A DNA stretch of 64,000 bases, from contig CANFVU010000003.1 of assembly GCA_947450545.1 (NCBI GenBank), forward strand, positions 50,263-114,262, written 5' to 3'. How positions within the stretch are numbered: position 1 is the first letter of the stretch; every line of letters begins with the position of its first letter. Shown here piece by piece: positions 1 through 9,377 of this stretch. The translations under genes were made by a program, and so were the position numbers. Source of the DNA: Actinomycetota bacterium (GTDB lineage Bacteria; Actinomycetota; Actinomycetes; Nanopelagicales; Nanopelagicaceae). The notes beneath the pieces were generated by a model, which was not told where the DNA came from, did not search any database, and saw only the letters and a program-made list of their open reading frames with translations.

Positions 1-714
1 TCCAATATCTTTTGTGCGTTTCATCCAAATTGAATTACCCACCAAAAGAGTCTCGTTATCTTTGAAGCTCTTGCGCATATCGCGGCATGCTTCACGAATT
101 CGGGAAACAGCATCTTGTGGAACATCCTGAGCAACTCCACCTGGGCGGATATATGCCATATTCATTCGAAGACCTGAAACTTCTTCGAAGATATCAAGCA
201 CAGTTTCGCGATCGCGGAAAGCAAAGAAAATAGGTGTTAATGCGCCAAGCTCAAGGCCACCGGTTCCGAAGCAGACCATGTGAGATGAGATGCGGTTAAG
301 TTCCATCATCATGACGCGAATAACTTGTGCACGTTCTGGAACTTGATCTGTGATTCCAAGTAATTTTTCAACTGATAGGCAGTAAGCAGTTTCGTTGAAA
401 ATCGGAGCCAAGTAATCCATGCGAGTTACATAAGTAACGCCTTGAGTCCATGTGCGATATTCAGTGTTCTTTTCGATACCAGTGTGAAGGTACCCAATTG
501 CACAACGAGCTTCTGTAATTGTTTCACCTTCAAGTTCAAGAATGAGGCGAAGTACTCCGTGAGTAGATGGGTGCTGTGGACCCATGTTGACGACAACGCG
601 TTCTTCTTTCGTTGCACCAATCTCTGTCGCAAGTTCATCCCAGTCGCCACCCGTTACAGAGTAAACGCGACCTTCAGTTGTTTCGCGAGCTGTTGCGTAT
701 GGATCAAAACTCAT
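1..714 (-). CDS. nuoD: NADH-quinone oxidoreductase subunit D (partial, N-terminal part)
   Basis: Only the first 238 codons are here; the rest runs off the left edge. NuoD is the 49-kDa subunit of respiratory complex I and, with NuoB, forms the pocket where quinone (menaquinone, judging from the neighbouring men genes) is reduced. [13 protein letters not shown] at about residues 44-56 and GYLHTGIEK at about 74-82 are family hallmarks. The ATG overlaps the nuoC stop as ATGA, so translation is probably coupled. It is the fourth gene of the nuoA-B-C-D run. The reading frame is open to the window edge with no sign of damage. Confidence 0.96.
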   Translation of the reverse strand, partial: MSFDPYATARETTEGRVYSVTGGDWDELATEIGATKEERVVVNMGPQHPSTHGVLRLILELEGETITEARCAIGYLHTGIEKNTEYRTWTQGVTYVTRMDYLAPIFNETAYCLSVEKLLGITDQVPERAQVIRVMMMELNRISSHMVCFGTGGLELGALTPIFFAFRDRETVLDIFEEVSGLRMNMAYIRPGGVAQDVPQDAVSRIREACRDMRKSFKDNETLLVGNSIWMKRTKDIG

Positions 715-1349
715 CGATAACTCCTACGCTCGCTCGGTGCAGGGATAGTTGCACCTTGGAATTCAACCGGAATTCCACCAAGTGGATAATCCTTACGTTG
801 TGGATGTCCCACCCAATCATCTGGCATCAAGATACGAGTCAAACCTGCATGGCCATCAAAAATAATTCCGAACATGTCAAAAGTTTCGCGTTCGTGCCAG
901 TTATTCCCAGCCCACACTTCAGTGAGTGAAGGAATATGTGGATCGGATTCTGGAGCAGAAACTTCAAGGCGTAGACGACGATTGTGAGTCATGGAAAGCA
1001 ATGGATAAACAGCGTGGAGTTCTCGACCAGTTTGATCTGGGTAATGAACGCCGCTCACGCCAAGGCACATTTCAAATTGAAGTTTTGGATTGTCGCGAAG
1101 AACGCGTGCAACTTCAACAAGCTTTTCGCGCTTTACATGAAAAGTGAGCTCGCCATTCTGAATAACAACGCTCTCAATTGCATCATTGAATTCTGGGTAT
1201 GCGCGTTCTAAATCATCAGCAACATCATCAAAATAGCTGCCATACGGGCGTTCTGCAGAGCCTGTAGATGCACCAGTGCGGACTAGGCCGCCGAAACCTG
1301 ATGTATCGCCGGTACCTGAAACTCCGAACATTCCCTCATCTGCACTCAT
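711..1349 (-). CDS. nuoC: NADH-quinone oxidoreductase subunit C
   Basis: This 212-residue protein is the 30-kDa subunit of the complex I peripheral arm on the cytoplasmic side of the membrane. The signature [12 protein letters not shown], followed by a segment ending in DYPLGG near the C-terminus, identifies the family. The first roughly 40 residues are glycine-rich and low in complexity, as in many actinobacterial NuoC proteins. It is a separate gene, not fused to nuoD as in enterobacteria. Its ATG overlaps the nuoB stop by four bases, and its own stop overlaps the nuoD start the same way, so the subunits are probably made by coupled translation. Confidence 0.96.
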   Translation of the reverse strand: MSADEGMFGVSGTGDTSGFGGLVRTGASTGSAERPYGSYFDDVADDLERAYPEFNDAIESVVIQNGELTFHVKREKLVEVARVLRDNPKLQFEMCLGVSGVHYPDQTGRELHAVYPLLSMTHNRRLRLEVSAPESDPHIPSLTEVWAGNNWHERETFDMFGIIFDGHAGLTRILMPDDWVGHPQRKDYPLGGIPVEFQGATIPAPSERRSYR

Positions 1350-1900
1350 GCAAGTAAACCTTTGTTAGCGTGAGTTGGCTTGGTAGCGAGCGCAGCAGCT
1401 TCAACTTCGCGAATAATCTGCGCGCGATTGACGCCTAGTTTGGATTCTGAAATTTGTTCGTGCAACTTAATGATTGCATTCATCAACATTTCAGGACGAG
1501 GTGGGCAACCAGGCAAATAAATATCAACTGGAACAATGTGATCAACGCCTTGCACGATCGCATAGTTGTTAAACATTCCACCGGTTGAGGCACAAGCACC
1601 CATCGAGAGAACCCATTTAGGTCCAGCCATTTGATCGTAAATCTGGCGCAATACTGGAGCCATCTTGTTTGAAAGTCGACCTGCAACAATCATTAAATCT
1701 GCTTGGCGAGGAGATCCGCGGAACACTTCCATTCCAAAACGTGAAAGATCGTATTTCGCAGTTGTGGTCGCCATCATTTCAATCGCACAACATGCAAGAC
1801 CAAAGCTTGCTGGCCATAGGGAGTTCTTGCGAATGTAACCAGCGAGCTTTTCTACGGATGTGAGTAGAAAACCGCTTGGTAATTTCTCTTCTAGTCCCAT
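1346..1900 (-). CDS. nuoB: NADH-quinone oxidoreductase subunit B
   Basis: This 184-residue subunit carries the terminal [4Fe-4S] cluster N2 that passes electrons to quinone. The four expected ligands are visible: adjacent Cys37 and Cys38 in [10 protein letters not shown], Cys103 in GACASTGG, and Cys132 in PGCPPRPE. The C-terminus extends about 35 residues past the core and is alanine-rich. The ATG directly abuts the nuoA stop codon, consistent with operon expression. Its assignment is very secure because the cluster-binding pattern is diagnostic. Confidence 0.97.
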   Translation of the reverse strand: MGLEEKLPSGFLLTSVEKLAGYIRKNSLWPASFGLACCAIEMMATTTAKYDLSRFGMEVFRGSPRQADLMIVAGRLSNKMAPVLRQIYDQMAGPKWVLSMGACASTGGMFNNYAIVQGVDHIVPVDIYLPGCPPRPEMLMNAIIKLHEQISESKLGVNRAQIIREVEAAALATKPTHANKGLLA

Positions 1901-2260
1901 TTAATCCCAATCCAATCCGCCGCGTCGCCATACATACGCGTAGGCAACAAATACAGTCAAAATAAAGATGACCATTTCGACAAGACCAAATAGTCCCAAC
2001 TTGTCGAAGGTGACCGCCCATGGGTAGAGGAAAACAATTTCAATATCAAAAACAATAAAGAGCATGGCTGTGAGGAAGTACTTCACTGGGAAACGTCCAC
2101 CACCCGGAGCTTGAGGAGAAGGTTCAATTCCACACTCATACGCTTCAGATTTAGCTCGGTTGTAGCGCTTTGGACCAGTAATAGAGGTGACCACAACTGA
2201 GAATGCGGCGAAGCCAAAACCAATGGCGCCTATTGCAAGAATCGGGACGTATGGATTCAT
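1901..2260 (-). CDS. nuoA: NADH-quinone oxidoreductase subunit A
   Basis: This 119-residue membrane subunit of complex I has three predicted transmembrane helices: one near the N-terminus and two in the C-terminal half. The loop between helices 1 and 2 contains YECGIEPSPQAPG, which includes the conserved ECG motif that contacts the quinone channel. It is the first gene of the nuo operon. A -10-like hexamer lies nine bases upstream of the ATG, so the operon may have its own promoter, although menG upstream on the same strand could also read through. Confidence 0.95.
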   Translation of the reverse strand: MNPYVPILAIGAIGFGFAAFSVVVTSITGPKRYNRAKSEAYECGIEPSPQAPGGGRFPVKYFLTAMLFIVFDIEIVFLYPWAVTFDKLGLFGLVEMVIFILTVFVAYAYVWRRGGLDWD

Positions 2261-2269
2261 GATGTGTGG

Positions 2270-2275
2270 AGTCTA
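2270..2275 (-). promoter_or_regulatory. Putative -10 element for nuoA
   Basis: TAGACT on the minus strand ends nine bases before the nuoA ATG. This matches the TANNNT hexamer seen before many other transcription units in the window. No convincing -35 is visible. The transcript would have a very short leader, with no Shine-Dalgarno sequence. Confidence 0.45.
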
Positions 2276-2343
2276 CGGGTGAAAGGGCCCAGAAGGAATT
2301 TGTCGTAGGTCACATTCAGCAATTGGACCGGGGAAAGGGGCTC

Positions 2344-3045
2344 TTATGCCGCTGGCTTATGTCCTACGTGGATAGCCACAATTCCAAAGGTGAGATCCTG
2401 CCAGCCAACGCGCTGCCAGCCTGCCGATTCCATAACCGCCGCTAACCCCTTTTGGTTGGGCCATGCCTGGATGGACTCCGCCAAATAGACGTAGGCATCA
2501 GGGTTGGAGGAAGTCTTGCGAGCAATGATCGGAAGCGCCTTCATCAGGTAGTTCATATAGATAGTACGAAAAATTGAATTGGTTGGGTGGCTAAATTCAA
2601 CAACGACCATACGGCCACCAGGCTTTACAACGCGATACGCATCAGCGAGCGCATCTTTAGCGTTATTAGTATTGCGAAGTCCAAATGAAATTGTTGCGAC
2701 ATCAAACTCATCTTTTTCAAATGGCAACTTCAGCGCATCGCCTTGAACAAATGTGAGATCAGGATTTCTCTTTCTTCCTGCTTCCAACATTCCTTGTGAA
2801 AAATCTAAAGCAACAACGTCAGCACCTGCATCAGCGAGTGGTCTGCTTGATGAACCTGTACCAGCTGCAATATCAAGAATGCGCATTCCTTTAGTAGGAG
2901 CAATTATTGATGTAGCAACTTTGCGCCAGGCTTTTGTGCGATTGAGACTGAGCAAGTCGTTAATGAAGTCATAACGTTTCGCAACGCCATCGAACATGGC
3001 GGCGACTTCTTGAGGATCTTTATTCAGATCAGCTTTCTTACCCAC
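2344..3045 (-). CDS. menG: Demethylmenaquinone methyltransferase
   Basis: MenG (UbiE family) makes the last step of menaquinone synthesis, a SAM-dependent C-methylation of demethylmenaquinone. DPQEVAAMFDGVAKRYD near the N-terminus is the family start region, and ILDIAAGTG at about 56-64 is SAM-binding motif I. ISFGLRNTNN is the second family signature. I place the start at GTG 3045, giving 233 residues. An in-frame TTG at 3096 would add 17 residues with no family match and would run into the bioY ribosome-binding region. It is divergent from bioY and upstream of nuoA. Confidence 0.93.
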   Translation of the reverse strand: MGKKADLNKDPQEVAAMFDGVAKRYDFINDLLSLNRTKAWRKVATSIIAPTKGMRILDIAAGTGSSSRPLADAGADVVALDFSQGMLEAGRKRNPDLTFVQGDALKLPFEKDEFDVATISFGLRNTNNAKDALADAYRVVKPGGRMVVVEFSHPTNSIFRTIYMNYLMKALPIIARKTSSNPDAYVYLAESIQAWPNQKGLAAVMESAGWQRVGWQDLTFGIVAIHVGHKPAA

Positions 3046-3064
3046 GCGTACATTCTTGTGGGAG

Positions 3065-3070
3065 TACGCT
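3065..3070 (+). promoter_or_regulatory. Putative -10 element for bioY-menF
   Basis: TACGCT lies 28 bases upstream of the bioY ATG. Unlike the leaderless units in this window, this one leaves room for a leader carrying a GGAGAG ribosome-binding site at 3085-3090, about eight bases before the ATG. No -35 is obvious. Confidence 0.4.
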
Positions 3071-3098
3071 TTCTTTACAAATCCGGAGAGGACCAATT

Positions 3099-3683
3099 AT
3101 GAGTACAGCTCACCCAACAACACTTCGCTACGCCTTAGTTTCACGCTCGACGACTGCCGTAAACGTTGCGCTCGCTCTTGCAGGTGTTGCCTTCATCTCA
3201 TTGATGGCTCAAATCTCATTTCCACTGCCTGGCTCACCGGTTCCTTTCACGGGGCAAACCCTTGCTGTTCTTCTACTTGGTAGTGCTTATGGCGCAAACC
3301 TCGGATTAGCAACGCTCTCTCTTTACATCGCAACAGGCGTCGCAGGATTGCCTGTATTTACTGGTGCAACACATGGGTTATCTCACCTCACAGGTGCAAC
3401 TGGTGGATACCTCGTTGGAATGGCATTGGCCTCCTATCTATCTGGTGCTCTTGCTCAAAAGAAGTTTGATCAGAAATTTTCAACAGTAATTCCAACGATG
3501 GTGCTCAGCAACGTTGCCATTTTCACATTCGGACTTCTTTGGCTCCAACATGTCACTGCACAATCCTGGAGTTGGACATTTGCGCATGGATTTACACCGT
3601 TTATCGCTGGCGAAGCGCTGAAGATCGCGATCGCAAGCACATCGCTGCCGGTTGTATGGAGATTCGTAAACCGCCTAAAGTAA
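3099..3683 (+). CDS. bioY: Biotin transporter BioY (ECF substrate-binding subunit)
   Basis: BioY is the membrane S-component that captures biotin, alone or with an ECF energising module. The 194-residue protein has about six hydrophobic segments. The conserved N-terminal stretch includes PLPGSPVPFTGQTLAVLL and later TGATGGYLVG, both typical of BioY. A clear ribosome-binding site (GGAGAG) precedes the ATG. No bioM or bioN genes are nearby, so it must use a distant shared ECF module or work alone. It is followed after four bases by menF; the pairing with a menaquinone gene looks like simple operon packing. Confidence 0.93.
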   Translation: MSTAHPTTLRYALVSRSTTAVNVALALAGVAFISLMAQISFPLPGSPVPFTGQTLAVLLLGSAYGANLGLATLSLYIATGVAGLPVFTGATHGLSHLTGATGGYLVGMALASYLSGALAQKKFDQKFSTVIPTMVLSNVAIFTFGLLWLQHVTAQSWSWTFAHGFTPFIAGEALKIAIASTSLPVVWRFVNRLK

Positions 3684-3687
3684 GGCT

Positions 3688-4917
3688 GTGTCCAATCGCA
3701 TCACTACCGAGATTCTTGGCGAACTTCCGCATCTCAGTGAGATAGCAACAACTTCTCCACTTTCCACCTCATGGATTCGTGGTGGCGATGGCTTAATTGG
3801 ATTTGGAAAATATAAGAGTCACAAAGTTGTCGGAGCTAAGAGATTTTCTGATGCTGCGCAATGGTGGAGAAATGAACTTTCGCAATTAGAGATTCACAAT
3901 AACGTTCACGGCAGTGGAACTGGTCCAATTCTCTTTACTTCATTCTCATTTCTTGAATCTGAAGAATCTGAACTGGTAATCCCTGAAATTATCGTTGGAC
4001 GTAAAGGTGGAAAATCGTGGATTACGTGGATTGGAGATTCACAACAACCACAACTCACAACACGTGTATTGGAAGAACAATCTCTCGCAATCTCGTGGGG
4101 AGCTGGTTCAGTCTCTGAGGACGAATGGAAGCAACGAGTTTCTCGGTCCGTGGATCGCATTAAGCAAGGTGCACTAGAAAAAGTTGTGCTTGCGCGCGAT
4201 ATCAACGCCATCAGCAACGAGCCCATTGACCTTCAAACCCTTATTCAACGCCTCGAATCTGAGTATCCCTCAACCTGGGTCTTTCTCGTAGAAAACCTTA
4301 TCGGCGCTACACCTGAATTGCTCGTCCGCTTAAGTAAGTCTCTCGTTACATCCCGAGTCCTTGCCGGAACGATTCGTAAGACTGGCGACGATGCAAAAGA
4401 CCTTACTCTCGCAGCAACTCTTGCGAAGAGTTCAAAAGATTTAGAAGAACATGAATATGCTGTCCGATCTGTTGCCGATGCACTTTCCCCATTCTGTTCA
4501 TCGACCAACGTGCCTGAAGCTCCCTTTGTTCTACATCTATCCAACGTCATGCATCTTGCAACAGATGTGACAGGTGTCGTCAATGAGTCTGCGACCCCTG
4601 TAGATATGTTCACAGTTATCAAAGCACTTCACCCATCTGCAGCAGTGTGCGGAACTCCAACTGATGATGCGCGTGAATTAATTAATGAAATTGAAGGAAT
4701 GAACCGCGGTCGTTATGCAGGGCCTGTTGGATGGATTGATGCGCGTGGCGATGGTGAAGTGGGAATTGCACTTCGTTGCGGCAAGCTAGCAAGTGACTTG
4801 CGCACAATGCGTCTCTTTGCAGGCTGTGGAGTTGTTGCAGGGTCTAACCCAGATGATGAGCTTGCTGAGAGTCAGGCGAAATTACTTCCCATGCGAACGG
4901 CGCTTGCAACTCTTTGA
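3688..4917 (+). CDS. menF: Isochorismate synthase
   Basis: This 409-residue member of the chorismate-binding family converts chorismate to isochorismate, the first committed step of menaquinone synthesis. The C-terminal catalytic half shows LAGTIRKTGDD, EHEYAVRSV at about residue 252, CGTPTDDARELI, and RYAGPVGW at about 341. The start is GTG 3688, four bases after the bioY stop. Assignment to the menaquinone pathway rather than siderophore or salicylate synthesis rests on the neighbouring men genes. Its last 46 bases overlap the 3' end of menD on the opposite strand. Confidence 0.92.
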   Translation: MSNRITTEILGELPHLSEIATTSPLSTSWIRGGDGLIGFGKYKSHKVVGAKRFSDAAQWWRNELSQLEIHNNVHGSGTGPILFTSFSFLESEESELVIPEIIVGRKGGKSWITWIGDSQQPQLTTRVLEEQSLAISWGAGSVSEDEWKQRVSRSVDRIKQGALEKVVLARDINAISNEPIDLQTLIQRLESEYPSTWVFLVENLIGATPELLVRLSKSLVTSRVLAGTIRKTGDDAKDLTLAATLAKSSKDLEEHEYAVRSVADALSPFCSSTNVPEAPFVLHLSNVMHLATDVTGVVNESATPVDMFTVIKALHPSAAVCGTPTDDARELINEIEGMNRGRYAGPVGWIDARGDGEVGIALRCGKLASDLRTMRLFAGCGVVAGSNPDDELAESQAKLLPMRTALATL

Positions 4918-6434
4918 TGTAACTCTTTAAGCGTTTGCGCGTTCTCTTCTCTTGTTGGAACTTCAACCACAACAAAATGTAGACCGCTCTTGTGTAACGA
5001 CCTGGCCAAATCACTTTCGCTCTTTACTTTCTCAACCGAATATCCAAATCCCTGAATCACTTTTTCAATATCGATGTGGTGCGGTGTTCCAAATACTTTT
5101 TCAAATCCATCTGATCCAGCTTGTGGCAAAGTCGAGAAAATCCCTCCGCCATTATTATCAACAATAAAGATTGTGTGGTTATCAGCAGATGCATGTGCCA
5201 GAGCCGAGAGATCGTGAAGGAAAGTTAGATCTCCCAAAATGGAATATGTGCGCTCGTAAAAAGCAGCGATTCCGCAGGCTGTAGAGGTATTCCCATCTAT
5301 TCCAGCTAAACCTCTATTGGCGAAGATATGTAAGTCTCCACGTGGATCACCAAAAGCTTCCAGGTCTCTTACGGGACGAGAGGATCCGACAAAGAGTGCA
5401 GATCCGGCAGGAATTTCTCGTGCCAAAATTTGAGCAACTTTTTGTTCAGACCACTGCAACGTTATGGCACTTGCCGCTTCTTTTCCAGCAGTTTTCCACG
5501 ATTCAATCCACTGTGCATCAGTAGATGCCGTAGAGATTGTCGGCATAGCAAAAAGAATCTGGCTTGCGGTACGCGCTGTATCAATCTTTTCAGCACGTGG
5601 ATCGACGACCACAACATTGTTGCTCTGACCGATATATGCATTGATGCTACGTGACAGTGTCGTACGACCAATGACAAGAATGTGATCAGCTTTCAATTTC
5701 TCTCTTATTTTTTCATCCGAGAGGAAGAGAGCAGCGTGAGGAATAGCAGTTGGATACGAGAGAGGATCTTCAGCAATCACAGGTAGACCCGCTGTAGCAA
5801 TTATCTGGTTAAGAACATTGGGAGACAGCCCTGCGCTGTCATGTCCAATGACTATGACAGAACGAGCAGATAACTGAAGTGAACCTTGAGGAATCTCGTC
5901 ATTAGCTTCTGCAGAGATATGAACGCCGCCAAGCCAATCCCGTGAATCATTCTTTTCCAATAACGGTTCATCGAATTGAATGTTGAGATGTACAGGGCCG
6001 CCCGTGAGATGCGCAGAACAATCCACTCTCGTATCTGTATCAATAGTTGTGAGCGGTGCAAGAACTCCATCTTGCAACGTAGTTTGATTCGCTCCTGTTT
6101 TACGTAAACGTGCAGGGCGATCAGCTGTTAAAAAGAGCAGCTTATTATTCGAGTGATACGCCTCGAGAGCTGCTGGGTGATAGTTCGCAACAGCAGTCCC
6201 GCTCGTGCAGACCACTGCAACATATTTCATACTGGCTTTTGAGAGTCCAAGTGCAAAATAAGCAGCACCGCGCTCATCTATTCGAACATGTAATGATATT
6301 AAGCCCTTTTCAGATGCTTCATAGAGAGCGAGAGAAAGTGGAGCGTTCCGAGATCCAGGTGAGAGCACAAAATCGCTCACCCCAAGCTCGATGAGTTGGC
6401 GCACGGTAGAACGAGCTACATCAGATGCACTCAT
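4872..6434 (-). CDS. menD: 2-succinyl-5-enolpyruvyl-6-hydroxy-3-cyclohexene-1-carboxylate synthase
   Basis: MenD is a thiamine-diphosphate enzyme that condenses isochorismate with 2-oxoglutarate. Near the N-terminus FVLSPGSRNAPL and RIDERGAAYFALG are the characteristic substrate and cofactor motifs, with the ThDP-activating Glu in DERGA. The C-terminal ThDP-binding region contains GDLTFLHD and IFIVDNNGGGIF. I choose ATG 6434, which overlaps the menC stop as ATGA, giving 520 residues; a longer reading frame to 6479 would add 15 unconserved residues inside menC. It is the last gene of menB-menC-menD. Confidence 0.94.
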   Translation of the reverse strand: MSASDVARSTVRQLIELGVSDFVLSPGSRNAPLSLALYEASEKGLISLHVRIDERGAAYFALGLSKASMKYVAVVCTSGTAVANYHPAALEAYHSNNKLLFLTADRPARLRKTGANQTTLQDGVLAPLTTIDTDTRVDCSAHLTGGPVHLNIQFDEPLLEKNDSRDWLGGVHISAEANDEIPQGSLQLSARSVIVIGHDSAGLSPNVLNQIIATAGLPVIAEDPLSYPTAIPHAALFLSDEKIREKLKADHILVIGRTTLSRSINAYIGQSNNVVVVDPRAEKIDTARTASQILFAMPTISTASTDAQWIESWKTAGKEAASAITLQWSEQKVAQILAREIPAGSALFVGSSRPVRDLEAFGDPRGDLHIFANRGLAGIDGNTSTACGIAAFYERTYSILGDLTFLHDLSALAHASADNHTIFIVDNNGGGIFSTLPQAGSDGFEKVFGTPHHIDIEKVIQGFGYSVEKVKSESDLARSLHKSGLHFVVVEVPTREENAQTLKELHQRVASAVRMGSNFA

Positions 6435-7396
6435 ACTTCCCAACCCTTCCAAATCTGCGTCACGCGATTCTGCCACCATTCGACGCGTTCTTCACTCGCT
6501 CGATATCGCTCAATAAGTGCGAAATCCGGCTCTGCACGCTTAATTTCCAAGCGACCACCATGTGGCACGAACGCAGGTGACGTTATATCTGACTCTAATA
6601 GTGCAACAGTTCCCAAACCACATGCATAATTGAAATCCTTAAACGATCCCGCAAGCGCTAATGCATGTGAAATTCCAATTCCTGTATCAAGTGCGCTTGA
6701 TACGACAACAGGTAAACCAGCAATTTCCGCAATCTCGTGTGCAGCAGCAATTCCGCCTGATGGAGCCCACTTCACAATTGCAACATCTGCGACATCTGAA
6801 AGCTGAGAGAAATCACTGCCAAGGTTCTTTCGAATGGATTCATCCACAGCAATTTTCATAGGAATTTCGCTTTTAAGTTTTGCTAAATCACTCAAGCTCT
6901 CACATGGCTGTTCGATATATTCAAATACATGTCCGAATCTGACATGAAAATCATAAAGATGAAGAAGTGCATCATCCAAACTCCATGATCCATTCACATC
7001 GAGGCGGATTTTTGCATCAGGGAGAATGTTCAGCGTCTCTTCCACAAGTTCTGAACCTGTGATGAAATCATCAATCTTTATTTTGACTGTCGAAGATCCT
7101 TCAAAACTTTTTAGAATTCCTGCAACGTCCTCAACAGCGACGTTGGGAAGAGTCGCATTGATTTCAATATCTGAGCGAAAAAGTTGAGGCCACGGTGTAT
7201 TCGCCCCTTCAACTGCTGCACGAAGCCATGTTGATGCTTCTGTAGGGCCATATTCGAGGAATGGTGAGAACTCACTCCATCCTTCAGAACCCTTAAATAG
7301 CGCTGCTTCCCGCACTGTAATCCCGCGGAATCTTGTTCGCGTCGGAATTGCAACGACTGTGAAATCTTGAAAAACCTCAGATGGGAAAGAGTTCAT
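6431..7396 (-). CDS. menC: o-Succinylbenzoate synthase
   Basis: MenC, in the enolase superfamily, dehydrates SHCHC to o-succinylbenzoate. Visible active-site features are the KxK pair in TVKIKIDD, the metal ligands in RLDVNGSW (Asp), EYIEQPC (Glu) and AVDES (Asp), and the distal lysine in VKWAPSGG. The 321-residue length is normal. The gene lies between menB (5-base gap) and menD (4-base overlap). The enolase superfamily is catalytically diverse, but the men-operon context makes OSBS activity very likely. Confidence 0.92.
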   Translation of the reverse strand: MNSFPSEVFQDFTVVAIPTRTRFRGITVREAALFKGSEGWSEFSPFLEYGPTEASTWLRAAVEGANTPWPQLFRSDIEINATLPNVAVEDVAGILKSFEGSSTVKIKIDDFITGSELVEETLNILPDAKIRLDVNGSWSLDDALLHLYDFHVRFGHVFEYIEQPCESLSDLAKLKSEIPMKIAVDESIRKNLGSDFSQLSDVADVAIVKWAPSGGIAAAHEIAEIAGLPVVVSSALDTGIGISHALALAGSFKDFNYACGLGTVALLESDITSPAFVPHGGRLEIKRAEPDFALIERYRASEERVEWWQNRVTQIWKGWEV

Positions 7397-7401
7397 ACGC
7401 T

Positions 7402-8280
7402 TTACGGACGCTTAGGGAACTTTCCAAAATTCGGTTCGCGTTTTTCTTGAAATGCGTTGCGTCCTTCTTGTCCTTCTTCTGTGAGGTAAAAGAGAAGAGT
7501 TGCATCTCCAGCAAGTTGTTGAACTCCTGCAAGACCATCATCGGCAGCGTTAAGTCCTGCTTTGAGTAAGCGAAGGGCCATAGGCGAATGTCGAAGAATT
7601 TCGCGGCACCAAGAAACGGTTTCTGCTTCCAACTCTGAAACTGGTACAACTGTATTTACCAATCCCATATCCAGTGCTTCTTGCGCATCATATTGACGAG
7701 CAAGGAACCAAATTTCGCGAGCTTTCTTCTGCCCGATATGTGCTGCCAACAAACCTGCACCATATCCACCATCGAATGAGCCAACCATTGGACCTGTCTG
7801 TCCGAATTTTGCATTCTCTGCAGCAATCGTAAGATCACACACAACATGGAGAACGTGTCCGCCTCCAATTGCCCAACCAGCAACCATGGCAATAACTGGT
7901 TTAGGTGTGCGGCGAATTTGAACTTGAAGATCTAAAACATTTAAGCGACCGATTCCTTTTTTACCGAGTGCATCAGAACCGATATATCCATCATCTCCGC
8001 GAACATTGATATCGCCACCAGAACAGAATGCTTCATCGCCTGCTCCAGTAAAAATAATGACTCCGACTTGATCATCATCGCGCGCTAAATCGAATGCAAT
8101 ACGAAGTTCAGCAAGTGTTTCAGGACGAAAGGCATTACGAACTTCTGGACGATTGATCGTGATCTTTGCGATGCCTTCAGCAACGAGGTAAGTGATATCA
8201 GTAAATTTTTCTCCGCCTGCGCCTACTTCCCATGCGGGAATGGAGCGGCTACCAAATTCGCGTTTTATTGGCTTGCTCAT
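7402..8280 (-). CDS. menB: 1,4-Dihydroxy-2-naphthoyl-CoA synthase
   Basis: MenB, a crotonase-family enzyme, closes the naphthalene ring of o-succinylbenzoyl-CoA. The 292-residue sequence shows [13 protein letters not shown], the oxyanion-hole region [28 protein letters not shown] and [13 protein letters not shown], all MenB-type. The roughly 25-residue N-terminal extension is typical. The gene starts the menB-menC-menD operon. A TAGGCT hexamer ends six bases before its ATG, so the transcript is probably leaderless. That hexamer overlaps the -10 element of the divergent menE. Confidence 0.96.
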   Translation of the reverse strand: MSKPIKREFGSRSIPAWEVGAGGEKFTDITYLVAEGIAKITINRPEVRNAFRPETLAELRIAFDLARDDDQVGVIIFTGAGDEAFCSGGDINVRGDDGYIGSDALGKKGIGRLNVLDLQVQIRRTPKPVIAMVAGWAIGGGHVLHVVCDLTIAAENAKFGQTGPMVGSFDGGYGAGLLAAHIGQKKAREIWFLARQYDAQEALDMGLVNTVVPVSELEAETVSWCREILRHSPMALRLLKAGLNAADDGLAGVQQLAGDATLLFYLTEEGQEGRNAFQEKREPNFGKFPKRP

Positions 8281-8285
8281 AGAGG

Positions 8286-8291
8286 TAGCCT
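8286..8291 (+). promoter_or_regulatory. -10 element for menE-menA, overlapping the menB -10
   Basis: TAGCCT on the plus strand ends nine bases before the menE ATG. It is offset by one base from the minus-strand TAGGCT at 8287-8292 that serves menB. The two hexamers share five base pairs in a 20-base intergenic gap, so one near-symmetric site may drive both menaquinone operons. Confidence 0.5.
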
Positions 8292-8292
8292 A
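8287..8292 (-). promoter_or_regulatory. -10 element for menB-menC-menD (leaderless spacing)
   Basis: TAGGCT on the minus strand ends six bases before the menB ATG. With initiation six to seven bases after the hexamer, the first transcribed base would be the A of the start codon. Confidence 0.55.
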
Positions 8293-8300
8293 CGGGGGTC

Positions 8301-9377
8301 ATGGAAAATTCTTCACAGTCAGATTCGCGAGAGCTGCTCCACATAACGCCTGAGTGGGCAATCCCACAGGTCGTTGAAGCGCTGAAGGCCGCCCTTGATG
8401 GCACCGGTCCCGCAATGACCTTCGGAGAAAGTTCCCGAACTCTTGTCCCTGCGCAATGCGCAATCGTGATTCCAACAAGCGGATCTACCGGTGAACCAAA
8501 AGATGTTGCTCTCACTGCAGATGCGCTTCGCAGAAGCGTTAAAGCATCACATCAATTTTTAGGCGCACAATCTGGAGAGCGATGGTCCCTGCTACTCCCC
8601 ATCACACATATTGCCGGTATAAACGTTCTTGTTCGAGCCATTGAACTCGGTACTAATCCAGTCGATATGAACGAGGTAGCTGAATACACCGCAATTGTTC
8701 CTACCCAGTTGCATCGTGCACTTCATGGTGAAGAAAAATTGTTACGTCATTTGCAGAGCGCGAAAGCAGTTCTTGTCGGTGGAGCTGCATCAAGTGACAC
8801 ACTTCTCGAGCAAGCGCGCAAAGCAGGAATTAATCCTGTCACAACGTATGGAATGTCTGAGATGAGCGGTGGTTGTATCTACAACAACGTTCCATTGGAT
8901 GGTGTCGAAGTTCGAGTCAACGCTGATGGTGCCATTGAACTTGCTGGACCTATGCAAGCGATGGGCTATCTCAATGCTCCAAAGTTATGGAATGAAGTCA
9001 CGGATGGAAAATGGTTTATCACGAGCGACGGTGGAGAAATTCGCGACGGCAAAGTATTCGTCACCGGGCGCCTTGATGATCAAATCAATTCTGGAGGAAA
9101 GAAGATTTCGCTCTCCGTTATCGATAACTTTTTGCACGACAAGTTTCCTCGTCAACGATTTGCAAGCTTGTCTCTTCACGATAAAGAGTGGGGAGAGAAA
9201 CTCGTTCTTGTTGTGGATGGATCCATGGATGAAAATCTCATCAAGGATGCCATCCGTTTGGAATTTGGAGGTTTTGCAGTGCCGAAAGAGATTCTTTTCG
9301 GCAAAGAGATTCCTCTTATTTCTATCGGCAAGCCTGATCGCAAGAAACTTCGTGAATTGTTTGAGAGAATTAATTAA
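8301..9377 (+). CDS. menE: o-Succinylbenzoate--CoA ligase
   Basis: MenE is an acyl-adenylate-forming enzyme that activates o-succinylbenzoate with CoA. PTSGSTGEPKDVALT at about residue 56 is the AMP-binding P-loop, TYGMSEMSGG is the A5-type motif, and FVTGRLDDQINSGGKKIS is the hinge region with the catalytic lysine further on. At 358 residues it is shorter than most acyl-CoA synthetases, as is usual for actinobacterial MenE. Its stop overlaps the menA start by one base (TAATG), and it is divergent from menB. Confidence 0.92.
   Translation: MENSSQSDSRELLHITPEWAIPQVVEALKAALDGTGPAMTFGESSRTLVPAQCAIVIPTSGSTGEPKDVALTADALRRSVKASHQFLGAQSGERWSLLLPITHIAGINVLVRAIELGTNPVDMNEVAEYTAIVPTQLHRALHGEEKLLRHLQSAKAVLVGGAASSDTLLEQARKAGINPVTTYGMSEMSGGCIYNNVPLDGVEVRVNADGAIELAGPMQAMGYLNAPKLWNEVTDGKWFITSDGGEIRDGKVFVTGRLDDQINSGGKKISLSVIDNFLHDKFPRQRFASLSLHDKEWGEKLVLVVDGSMDENLIKDAIRLEFGGFAVPKEILFGKEIPLISIGKPDRKKLRELFERIN

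Noticed and set aside
2344..3096. menG starting at TTG 3096.
   Set aside because: The added 17 residues have no family match and would overlap the bioY ribosome-binding region; GTG 3045 matches the usual MenG N-terminus.
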